Shown here piece after piece: positions 50,201 through 60,559 of a stretch of 64,000 bases of DNA. The position numbers and the translations under genes were made by a program. The number at the start of each line of letters is the position of its first letter. Within the stretch, counting starts at the first letter, position 1. Origin of the DNA: Tetrahymena thermophila SB210. Taxonomy: Eukaryota; Ciliophora; Oligohymenophorea; Hymenostomatida; Tetrahymenidae. Below the pieces are notes generated by a model. That model saw only the letters and a program-made list of their open reading frames with translations, was not told the DNA's origin and searched no databases. The DNA lies in contig NW_002476317.1 of assembly GCF_000189635.1 (NCBI RefSeq), positions 248,001-312,000 of the forward strand, in the 5' to 3' direction.

Positions 50201-52983
50201 GAGACGAATCTTCCAAACCATCAATTAATAGCACTATTCATAAGATTAGAGTAATTAACTCCAATTCATTTGAAATTGGAGATACTAGAGGATTTACCAA
50301 TTACGTTAGAAATGGTATCGCTAAAAATATAAAAACTCCTGTTAACATTTCCTTCAAGAGTATGGCAAATGTCTTTAATGTCTCAAAATTAGATGAAGTT
50401 CCTTTTGATCCAAATTTAATAATTCATGATTTTGAAAAAATAGAAAATCCTCATATCTTATTCTTAGCATTTAAAGTACTTGAAGAATACTAAAGTACCC
50501 ACAAAGGATGTTTACCACAGTGCTGGAACGCTGATGATGCCAAACAATTCTTGACTTTAGCAGAACCAGTAATAGCTAAATATTACCCTGATTCTTCCTA
50601 GCAACCTAAAAACCTTAAAGAAATTCTTTTACGTTTTGCTTTAACTGTTAATAGTAATGTTGGTCCATTTGCAGCTTTCTTAGGTGGTTTTGTCACTCAG
50701 GAAATCGTTAAAGCAATAACTAATAAGTATATTCCTACTTCTTAAGTATTTTTCTCAGATTGTATGGAAATCATTCCAGAAAGCGGAGATCTAAATATCA
50801 ATAATTACGCATCTTATATAGAAAAGAATTATGCCTTAGAGTTTGCTCCTACTAATGACAGAAATGATGGTATCCGCCATGCTATCGGAAACACACTCCT
50901 TAATTAAATTAAATTCTGCAATCTCTTTATGATTGGATGTGGTGCTATAGGATGTGAACTTCTTAAGAATTTTGCTATGATTAACCTAGGAACAGGCGTT
51001 GATAAGCAAAATGGAAAAATAGGCTAACTTACAATTACAGATCCTGATCATATTGAAGTATCTAACTTAAATAGATAATTCCTTTTCCGTGAGAAACATT
51101 TACGTAAGCCAAAATCATAAACTGCAGCAGCATCAGCTATTCAAATGAATCCTCTATTAAAGGATCACATTTTAGCTCGTTTGGATAAGGTTCATGATGG
51201 AACAATCAATATCTTCTCTGATAAATTCTTCTCAACTTTGAATGTAGTTGCCAACGCACTTGATAATGTTTAAGCAAGAAGATATGTAAAAAATTATCAT
51301 TTTTAATTAATTACTTACAAATAAAAAATATAATTACAATAATAAAAAATTTAAATAATAAATAATAGGTTGATTCTAGATGTGTAAGTAACAAAAAGCC
51401 TTTGTTAGAAAGTGGTACACTTGGTCCTAAGGGACACGTCCAAGTAATCCTTCCTTATAAAACTGAAAGTTATGGAAGTCAGTAAGATCCTTAGGAAGAG
51501 GGAGAAATACCTCACTGCACTTTAAAGATGTTCCCTGAAGAAACTTTACACTGTGTTGAATGGGCTCGTGACAAATTTGGAAAGCTATTCACTTTGAGAC
51601 CAAAGAGCGTAAATAAAATCTTAGAAGATTCTAATTATGACCCATAAGGTGGACAAGAATTAAAGGAATTCAAAGAAGCAATAAAATTATTAGAGAAGAG
51701 ACCCCAGTCATTCTCTGATTGCATTGCCTATGCTGTCAAAAAATTCTATAAATACTTCAGAAACGACATCTGCTAACTTATGTACACATATCCTATTGAT
51801 TCAAAAACTAAGGATGGCGAACCTTTCTGGAAACTCCCTAAGCGACCTCCTACTGATATTAGCTTTGATCCTAATAATTAATTACATCGTGATTTCGTCA
51901 CTGCTTTAGCTGTTTTACGTGCCAAGATATTCTAGGTAGAGTATCCAAAGTCATTTAGAACTGAAGCTGAGAAAATAAAAATTGCTTAAGAGGCTAGTAT
52001 AGTAAAGATAGAAGATTTTAAACCATCAGAAAATAAAGCCTAAGCCATTTCATCAGAAGTAAACAAAGATAAAAAAACAGATGAGAATGATAAAGATGAA
52101 TAAGAGGCACAAGAAGAAGACCAACATTCAAATAAGATAATGGATGAAGTCGCTGAAAAGGCTATGCTCATGAAAAAGCTCTCTGAAATTAAGAAAGTTA
52201 TTCCTGAAGAGTATTTCAAGCCAGTAAATATTAATTATTTTTTTTATATTTTGTTAAATTTTTTGGATTAAAAAGAATACTGAAAAGCACCTTTTACTTG
52301 CAGAGGAATTTGAGAAGGATGAGGATGATAATGGTCACATAGATTTAATTTATGCAATGGCTAACTGCAGGTCTACTAATTACAAACTTGCTCCAATGGA
52401 TTGGATTTAAGTTAAGATTAAAGCTGGCCGTATTGTTCCTGCTTTAGCTACAACCACTGCAACAGTCGCTGGTTTGCAAACAATAGAATTAATAAAAATA
52501 TTGAAAAATGAAAAGCTCAGTAATATGAAGAATGCTTTCTTGAATTTAGCTGTCCCTCTCATTCAACTCACAGAACCTTAGAAAGCTGAATAAATTAAAA
52601 TACATGAAGAGTTAGAAGTTACACTTTGGGATAGATGGGAAGTGTCCCTGGGTTAAAATGTAACTCTAAAATAGGTTTTCTAACATTTCGAAACTAAATA
52701 TAAGCTTAACGTTTGCGATATAATAAGTGGAAGCAAACCTATTTATTTAAGTACTGTGATGGACATAGCAGGAAAAGAACATGAAAAAGAAAAGACTTTG
52801 AATAGCCAAATAACCGATATTATTGAAGTCGAAGTAAATATTTATTATATCTAATTACATCAAATTAATTAATTTTATTAACTTAAATAATAGGATGATT
52901 ACATTGATTTAATATTTACTTTCTCAAATAAGAAAGGAGAAAAAGTAAAACAAACTCCTCTTGTACGCATTTAATTCAAGTGA
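32281..52983 (+). CDS. Giant BIRC6-like E2 fused to a ubiquitin-activating E1
   Basis: About 6352 residues in 22 exons; exon lengths sum to 19,059 nt with every phase matching and no in-frame TGA. The order is: SPRY (about 143-285; [19 protein letters not shown]); UBA (about 853-890); NZF/RanBP2 finger (about 922-942; [10 protein letters not shown] then CEMC); Glu/Lys-rich coiled coil (about 955-1010); about 3000 residues of helical body; TLDc-like region (about 4085-4200; [16 protein letters not shown]); Thr-run; BIRC6-type pre-E2 and UBC core (about 4730-5180, catalytic Cys near 5033); acidic/Lys linker; full E1 (about 5255-6352, catalytic Cys near 5902). Expected role: activate ubiquitin, pass it to its own E2, then ubiquitylate bound substrates in the cytosol. 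No BIR domain was seen. The start is the first in-frame ATG, giving MSIQFSEIK. Confidence 0.88.
39550..39617 (+). repeat. 30-bp in-frame tandem repeat
   Basis: Two copies of a ten-codon unit, DAAGVTKSK plus Ile or Thr (39550-39579 and 39580-39609), followed by the first codons of a third copy, sit inside exon 9 of the giant gene. It looks like a recent small expansion in a disordered stretch. Confidence 0.85.
47245..47319 (+). repeat. Thr-rich low-complexity tract
   Basis: A run of ACA/ACT/ACC codons encodes a nearly pure Thr segment with a few Ala, Val and Ser residues, in exon 16 of the giant gene. It separates the helical body from the BIRC6-type C-terminal module. The reverse strand reads as a Val-rich frame, which is only its complement. 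Confidence 0.9.
48447..49260 (+). other. UBC (E2) catalytic domain of the giant gene
   Basis: The E2 fold spans the end of exon 17 and the start of exon 18. It is not a generic E2 but the BIRC6/BRUCE subtype: [50 protein letters not shown] and [10 protein letters not shown] all match that family, as does the following HFYLKKQEILEECQKW helix. The catalytic Cys is in KVCLSLL (codon 48720-48722). A 48-base intron (48736-48783) falls five codons after it. The upstream KGIGYG and helical segment also match the BIRC6 pre-E2 region. Confidence 0.93.
49438..52983 (+). other. E1 ubiquitin-activating domain of the giant gene
   Basis: About 1100 residues, the usual E1 length, with all canonical parts: inactive adenylation half ([26 protein letters not shown]), active adenylation half with the nucleotide motif [15 protein letters not shown] and [17 protein letters not shown], the Cys domain with catalytic Cys in [10 protein letters not shown] (codon 51516-51518), the [13 protein letters not shown] helix, and a C-terminal ubiquitin-fold domain ending LVRIQFK before TGA. 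All key motifs are intact, so it should be active. The type is ubiquitin E1 (UBA1/UBA6 class) rather than a NEDD8 or SUMO E1. I cannot decide between UBA1 and UBA6 by eye. Confidence 0.92.
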
Positions 52984-53698
52984 AATAATAAACTTTGTCT
53001 ATAAAATTAACAAATTATTTTAACATACTTTTTTAATTATTATATATTTGTAATATATGAAATTTAATTTATATGCATTTTTTACTAAATAATTTAAAAA
53101 TACTAAAAATTTTATCAATTTTATTCCTTACTTTTACCTTATATCAATTTTAGTTTTACACAAATTTCTTTATGTCATTTTTTTGAAAAAGGATGGATGT
53201 TTGATAGAATCAATAAAAATCCATATAATATTAAAACAATTTAAATTAATTACCTTAAAAATATTAAAATTTAATTTAGGAATCTTTTCTAATAATTTTA
53301 AAAATAGCTCAATTAATTTTAAAAAATTATTTAGATAAATTCATCTTGGATAAGGTTAAAATGTATATTTTATATAATTCATTCAATATAAAAAATTATG
53401 AACATTGATATATCAAATAATTATATTAGGAGATATGTTAAAAAAATAAATATTAATCAATTTTTCTTATAAAATATCATTTTAAATCATATAAAAGAAA
53501 TTTATATTTTAGTTATTCATAAAATCTTTATATTATTTTAGAAAAATTAAAAAAATTATCATAGAAAATTAATTTTTAATAGAAAAAATTTAAAATTTGT
53601 TACATTTTATAAAATAATACATTTAATTTTCTTAAATATATTTACTGAACCATAAATGTTGAATTCAATAGAGTATTTATCTTTTTTGACACTTTCTT
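52984..53698. other. convergent intergenic region
   Basis: 0.7 kb of AT-rich DNA between the 3' ends of the giant gene (plus) and the LRR gene (minus). It should hold both polyadenylation sites. I see no other feature. Confidence 0.55.
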
Positions 53699-55315
53699 TC
53701 AGTTGATTAAGTCTAAAATTTCTGGAGCTGGAGGAACGAAGCTTGACTTTTCTCTAAAATATTTAGGCTGCATTAAAAAGTTAGCAAAGTCTTCAATCAT
53801 TTCTTTTCTTTTAATTTTGCCAATCATGAAAAGCTTCTTGAGCAAAACAATCGAGTAAATTAGTTACTTTCTGAGGAATATTTTTTATTGAACTCTGTTG
53901 TACATTTCATGAACATCTATGTAATAGTTAGAAGATATTTTATCTAGCTCGGTTAATTCAAAGTTCATCAAAGGAGTTAATTCTCTTTCTATTATCTGGA
54001 TAAGATCTTAATAGATTTAATGATTTCCTCTGTAGGTATTTCTTAAATCCATATTCAAGTTTAACATTTATAGGGATTTTAGTTATTATATGCTGTTTTC
54101 TAGCATTTTCATTTTTCTTTCACCAAAAGGTATACCAATCAAGCTCAATTAAAGGCTAGTTAGCTAAGTCAGATTACCTATTTGGGTGAATAAAGGAGTT
54201 ATTTCATTTTTAATCTCACTCCAACTTAAATCCAAGTTTAATTATTTTAGTTAACTCATTTATCCTAAACTTTAGCTGAATTAAAGTAGGCATTCTTTCA
54301 GTTATGGCATCTTTATTCTTTACAAATTCAAAAAGAGCTGATTTAGGTGAGTTAAATTTTTAAAAGTACCAAATAAATTCAAGGAAATATCCTCATTCAA
54401 TATTTCAAACATCCTTAAATCAAGACCAAGTACTTTTAATTAGCTTAAAGAAGCAAACTCATTTAAAAATTTTACGATGTAATTCGAGCCTTCTACTTTA
54501 AAGCAATTAGATGAAAGGGAAAGCTACAAATTTTAAATAAATTGCTTCTTTTCAATACTTTAAAGTATTTAAATCAAATCTTAATCATCAAGTTTATTAT
54601 ATCTCAGATTTAGCTTAAGACTCTCTAAGTTTTCACATCCAGAAAGGAAGTTAGATAAATATTATGACCCATTCTTGCTTAAGCTAGTATTTGTGAAATC
54701 AAACTCAAGTCTTTTCATAGAGATTTGTTATTCCTTTTTATTTAGGGATCCAAGAGATTGGAATGCATCACTATGAATATAGTTTGTAAAAGTAATCTTG
54801 AGTTCTTCAACTTTAGGGAGAGAGGTTGCAATATCTATGATATTATTTATTTTATCAGGATTTGATTTGATTTGAGCAAAATGAATGTTTAACTTCTATA
54901 TATTTTCTTCGCTAGAAATTCTCTTAAATAAGTTTAAAAAGGAAAGAACTTTCTCATTTTACCCTATTTTAGTGATGCTCTTCCAATCAAAATTCAAAGA
55001 TAACTATTTTTTTAACTACATATCATCTACCAATTAGTCATCAAAAGTAGCACTTTCATCAATGGCATGAGTTACCTTTATTGTTATTTCTTCTACAGTA
55101 TCCTAAAATACTTTAATAACTTAAAACATTTTTTAAATTTCCTCAAATTTGACCACAGTTAAATTGAAAGTAAACTCAATTCCGTTTACAGAATATGTTT
55201 CAATTTGCTTTTATTTCATGAACTCTAAAATATCATTGGTATCAAGGATATGAGGGTAATTTTAACATTTTTCTTCATCTATCCTAAAAAACAAACCAAT
55301 CTTTTTTTCTGTCAT
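53699..55315 (-). CDS. leucine-rich-repeat protein (538 aa)
   Basis: Single-exon minus-strand frame of 539 codons from ATG (55315, MTEKKIGLFFR) to TGA (53699-53701), with many TAA/TAG Gln codons. From about residue 150 on, irregular leucine-rich repeats of the ribonuclease-inhibitor type recur every 25-30 residues, for example ENLESLKLNLRYNKL, LTHLNQLFLNL, MSQLKQLNLDLSW and LKSLQMLNLNMDL. Ciliates have large families of such proteins, used as binding scaffolds and mostly of unknown role. The N-terminal 130 residues and the basic, helical C-terminus carry no other domain. No signal peptide or membrane segment is seen, so it is probably cytosolic. It shares a 663-base upstream region with the YbaK-like gene on the other strand. 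Confidence 0.82.
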
Positions 55316-55978
55316 ACCAGGCCGAAAATAGCGCTGGCTTCTTCTAGGTATCTTTGAAAACTGTTATTAACTAAATTTATTCATGGTTTTAGAGTATTAA
55401 AATTTTTAAGAATTTAAAATCTCTCGCTTTTACTTGTATATTTCACAAAATTAATTATTTTTTCATATATTAATTAATTGATTTTCTCTAAATGACTAAT
55501 AAATATATAATTAGTGAACTGATTAAATACTATTTATGTTTTCTATCATCAAATAATGAATAAAGAGATAAGAAGAATTTACCCATTATAAAAGAATATA
55601 AAATATAAATAGTTCAATTCTAAAAAAAGATGATTTGTTAAAAGTTAAATAAAAAAATTATGATTTTATATTTTGTCTTTTTTATTTTAAATATTTTATT
55701 TTGTTTCAATATTTGTTTTATTTTTTTGTTTATTAATTACTTCTTATTTAAATTTTGAAATTAAATCATTTTTTATTTATTTATTTACTTCTCTTTTATG
55801 ATATCTTTAACAGGTTTTAAATGATTAAACATCAAATCAGATATTTTCTGGATAAATTCTTTTTAAATCTTGTGAAATTCACTATTAATTACTGCTACTT
55901 TAAAAATATTAAATAATTTAATTTTGGATATCTTTTTATTTTTATTAACTAAAAAATAAGATTAATAGTTAACAATAA
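55316..55978. promoter_or_regulatory. shared divergent upstream region
   Basis: 663 bases of very AT-rich sequence lie between the start codons of the LRR gene (minus, 55315) and the YbaK-like gene (plus, 55979). Both promoters must lie here. I see no specific binding motif. Confidence 0.4.
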
Positions 55979-56815
55979 ATGAGTGACTAAAATTAGCAAA
56001 GCAGCAGTGTTTAGACTTAGGTTGAAATATTTAAGGATAATTGGGAAATGGCTAAAGTTGCACTGAAACTTAAAATATATTTTGCTGAAAAGGGATGGGT
56101 GAGGTAATTAAATATATTGAATTCAAAAAATTAAATGCTTTAATTCATATCTTAAAAAAATGAAAAGTGTAGATATTCAAAAAGTTGAAAAAGGGTACTA
56201 TGATTAAGATCTCTCATGGAGAATGAGAAGATTAGGAGCTCCTAGCGAAGCCTATTTGTGTAAATCTATGATTATGGAAAATACAGGCTTTAAGCAAGAA
56301 TTTGAGAGCAAATATTATTAGCGTTTTTATTGTGTGATTATTTAATATGTGACTAAAATGAATAGCGATAAGCTTCTTAAAGCTGCAAGAGCAATTTAGA
56401 ATAACAACTGCGAAGAAAAAGTAGGCAAATCTGGATATAATTTAAGATTGCTTAATGAGGAAGTATATTAATAATTTAAAGATTTGTATTTCTAATATTT
56501 CAATTCTTATAATAGGAATCTAATTAAATGACAGGCTATGGCTATAATGGAGTCACTCCTTTTTTGTTTAACTAAAAAATGCCTATTCTTATTTCTGACA
56601 AATTGGGCAATCTTAATCCAAAGTTTTTCTTTTTAGGTGGTGGTCACGCTGATCTTAAGCTGCGTAAATTAAAATTGATAAAAAACATTTCATATTAAAA
56701 CTTATTTATTTAAAAAGGTGTTTCTTTTGATGAATTTATCAATAAGCATGAATATGATGTTTATCCTTGTGATCTATCAGATACAGATAAAAATTGGAAG
56801 CATTTACAAGACTGA
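55979..56815 (+). CDS. YbaK/ProX-type aminoacyl-tRNA deacylase domain protein
   Basis: About 221 residues in four exons: 55979-56103, 56168-56462, 56516-56663 and 56718-56815 (666 nt, in phase, ending TGA). The family is recognised by its order of motifs: AYLCKSMIM with the conserved Lys, then FYCVIIQYVTKMNSDKL, LRLLNEEESNQMTGY, GVTPFLF, and FFFLGGGHADLKL near the end. YbaK/ProX proteins remove wrongly attached amino acids from tRNA, such as Ala or Cys on tRNA-Pro. This copy stands alone rather than fused to a tRNA synthetase. The N-terminal 40 residues are Q/S-rich, then helical. The substrate cannot be deduced, and some eukaryotic relatives may have other roles. Confidence 0.8.
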
Positions 56816-57039
56816 TTTTAATGAAATCAGCTTTGGAAATAAAAATTTTTTAATGCTGTAAAAAAAGTGTTTTAAAATGAGATTTTCAAAAGAACCTGTT
56901 TTTATTTTATATTTTATTTTGCACAAGAATTAATAAATAAATACTTAGTTAACATAATATTTATATAGGTTTATCAAATTTATTATTTTTATATTAGTTT
57001 TATTAAACACACACTACCCTTTAGTATAATTTATTATAT
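56816..57039. other. short convergent spacer
   Basis: 224 bases between the stop codons of the YbaK-like gene (plus) and the EF-hand gene (minus). Only AT-rich sequence is seen, presumably with both 3' ends. Confidence 0.5.
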
Positions 57040-59703
57040 TCAAAAATTTATTGTTTTATGTTACTTATTAGAATTTATGATTTCTCTCATTGAATCAACT
57101 TGATCTAAAAACTCATTTGAATCATATTATGACTAGTTTGAATATTTTTATTTTAAATCTTGCTTATGGATTTGTGATTAATTTAAAGATGGCTTGGTTA
57201 TTCCTAAACTATTGTTCAGTTTTGCTGGAACAGTAATATTTTCAAAATTAGCATTGATTTCACTTTCATCATTTAATTAATAGGGCTAAGTTTGACTATG
57301 TAGATGAGGACTAAATTTTACTGAGTTTTTTACCTTTTCAGTATTCTAATATTGCACTTATTAGTTATTATAATCGTTTTCATTTTCATAGTATTAAAAT
57401 TCGTCTTAGTCTGTATGTATTCTTCTTTACGGTTTTAGGTTATATTAGTTGTATAATTAATCTTAGTTTCCTTATTGATATATTTTTGTGATATATTATT
57501 ATCTCATAATTGCAGTCTTATTTGCGCTTACACTTCTTAATTTTTTAGATTGGTTCAATATGTTATTTATTTTCTGTCTATATTTATTCACAATTTGATC
57601 TTATTCTTATTTCTGCCTATTCTTTTAAAATTCTTCAAGACTATCACTTCTAAAAAAACTTTATCTATCTTCTGAGCTTTTTCTGAAAGTAAAATTGTCA
57701 GAAATAAATATTTTATTTTATAAATGAGTTTACTTATTGGAGAAGTTATAGTGATACTTTGAGGTCAGAGAAGCTCTTCTTACTGACTGAACAGGATTTA
57801 AATCATATTCAGGTTCAACTTACATTAATTAATTTCCATTTAACGAAGGTGCTCTATGCCTCACATAGGCTTTGTATTACTATTTTTTTGATTTACAAAT
57901 ACAATTAATATTACAAATGTTATTGAAATGATGTACATTTTTATTATTGATTGGAGAATTCTATTTTGATTTTACAGGCACTATAATTGGTACATTTAAC
58001 TAAAATTCATGAAGATTATAGTAAAAATTTTTAAATTCCTCTTCACATAAATATCCTTTTTTTTCTTTATCCAAAAAATCAAAAGCTTCATAGATTTAAT
58101 CATCTGTTAAATCAATAGTTAAAATTTAACAACCTTAAAGAAATTCCTCAAATGTAATATATGAATCACAGTTACTGTCGAAAAATATAAAAGCACTTGT
58201 GTGAGATTAAAATTACCCTTTTCTTATTGATTATCTGATAATATTTAGATATTATTAGATTGCTGTAAATTCTGATCTAAATTTTTAGAAGCTTTTCTAT
58301 TTTCTATGGTTTTACATTAAATTCATCTATTTGTATGCTTATGGAAGCTTGGAAAAGGCCAAAGCAAAGTGGTTTATTTTTACAAATGAGACAAGTCCCT
58401 TTACTGAAGCATCATCAATTATTTTTATTAACTCTTACTTTTACCTAGTGTTCCAAAATTGTTTGGTTAATATTTCTTTTTCTAGCATTTATTAATCTAC
58501 AAATCCTGTTGCTTTTGTATCTAACTTCATATGCTCTCCAATTAATTACTAAATGCACCTCATATCAACTCCTTTTTTTTCGAGTTCGGTTAGCAATCCA
58601 AATGATATCTCTTTTTCAACACATGCATTAAATATTTTTTCTAAATATAAAATAAAATTAATTAAAATCTGATTAATAAAGTTTGAGTCTCAATATTAAT
58701 TTAGTTACTTTTAGGATTTAATTGATAAATTTTTATTATTAGTGAAGAATAAACTATTAAATATTTTAATTTTTACCTTCTGGAGTATTGTTACCTGTTT
58801 TTGCAATTATTCTCTTTACACCTCCTCCTCCACTAATAAATTTAGATCTGTTTTAATTTATGGATCCTTATAAAGGAAGCTTATCACCAGAGTATTATTC
58901 TCTTTGCTAGATAAGTAGCATATTCTTTGAAGGGCTCTTACTCAAGTTTCCATGAACTAATAAATTGCCAGATGGTGAATGAGTTATAATATTTGATTTA
59001 TTTTTTATCATGGAAGGAGGAGAGCTAGATTATTTGTCTATTAACTCAGCTTCTCTTTTAGTGATTTCATTTTATCCAAAACCATATGCTAAATTGAAGT
59101 TTATAATTCTAAAAAATAGATTAAAATAAAGCTTCATTATTTTGCTTTTAAGTAAAAGCAAATAATTAAGATATAAAATAAATTAAAGAGCTAATTTATC
59201 ACATTAAAAATATTACATATTATCTTTGTTTTACTCTACAAGGACAAGTCTATCAATAAGCTCTTAAACTGGAATTCTATTATTGTGATCCATAAAAAAA
59301 TTTTTTAGCTTAATAATATGTTTTGCTAATGCGAAGCGAAACTAAACTTTCCTTGCTGCTTATATAAATTAATCATATGTTAAGTAATCATCCCCATTAT
59401 TCTCAATTAAAATTTATTTTTTTAGCTTTGCTTTTGAACTTTTGATTAAGTATTAGAGTTAATAATCTTCCTTCAGCTATTTTTTATATAAAAACATATT
59501 AAATATATATGAACTATGTAGTTTTTATTTTATAAAATAAATGCAGTTAAGGATAATAAAATAAAAAGCAGAATTTCTATTTCATCATTAAGTTACTCAT
59601 AAAAAATTATAATCATTCGTAACTAAATAATTACTGCATTTATATCTTTCAAAGACGGGCTTCTTGAATTGCTCAAAATTTTATTCTATTCTTGATTTGA
59701 CAT
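57040..59703 (-). CDS. EF-hand calcium-binding protein (about 747 aa)
   Basis: Four minus-strand exons: 59703-59635, 59476-59235, 59108-58777 and 58640-57040 (2244 nt, in phase, TGA at 57040-57042). The start is MSNQEQNKIL. The first third is helical with EF-like stretches (NNGDDYLTYDQF, MDHNNRIPVQEL) that lack a full set of ligands. A clear EF-hand loop, DSNCDSYITFEE, is at about residues 369-380, with Asp/Asn/Asp at positions 1, 3, 5 and Glu at 12. A second, degenerate loop, DKEKKGYLCEEE, is at about 405-416. The last 330 residues are Q/N-rich and disordered, with SVRRASLTS and RKSSEDR looking like basophilic kinase sites. No kinase domain is present, so it is not a CDPK. A calcium-sensing role is inferred. 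The gene shares its upstream region with IFT74. Confidence 0.78.
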
Positions 59704-60559
59704 AGTTATGCAATCAATCAAATAAACAGATTAATCTATAAATTTACTAATTTAATTAAAAGTTTGATAAAAATAACCAATTAATTACTTATTATAAATA
59801 CTTTTTGTTTTAATAATCTAATAATTACCATATAATAATTTAATCTAATTATCTCAATAATATATCTATCAAATATTAACTTTTATCACAAAATAATTTA
59901 ATTTAAGATATGAAAAATTATTACATACATTTTTATAGTTTTTCAAGAAAGATTTAAATATTCAAATACCATTTATTTAATCACATCAATTAAAATGAAA
60001 ATAATTTGCTTTTACATAATATATTTTTTTATGCAAAAACACAATTTATTATAAAAAAAGAAATTAAATTTAAAGATATGATTAGCTTTAATGATTTCGG
60101 TATTTTTATTGTCAATATATTAATTAAAACAATAAACTCAAAATTAAATTTTCATAAAACTCTACATAAATAATTTTTTAAGATTTTACTTAAAATTGCT
60201 TGATTAACTTTTTTTTTCAAAAATTTTTTATCATTTTTAAAATAATTTTTTAAGATTTATTTTAATTTAATTATTTATGAAATATTCAGTAGATTTTTCT
60301 ATTATTTAAGCTTTTTAGAGAGTAGAAATGATTAAACATACATATGTTATTATTAAAAATATTTATTTTAGTTAATGAGTATAGTTAGAAGAATAAATAC
60401 TTTTTTAATTTTCCATTTTAAATTTTTGATATTTATTTGAAATAAATTTCAAAAAGTAAAAAAAAAGAAACTTATAAATAAATTGATTGCAAATTAAATT
60501 CAGAAAGAATCATTAATTAAAGAAATCATCATAAATTAGCAATAATAGAAAATTATAAA
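59704..60559. promoter_or_regulatory. shared divergent upstream region
   Basis: 856 bases of extremely AT-rich DNA separate the start codons of the EF-hand gene (minus, 59703) and the IFT74 gene (plus, 60560). Both promoters must be inside. No distinct motif was identified by eye. Confidence 0.4.
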
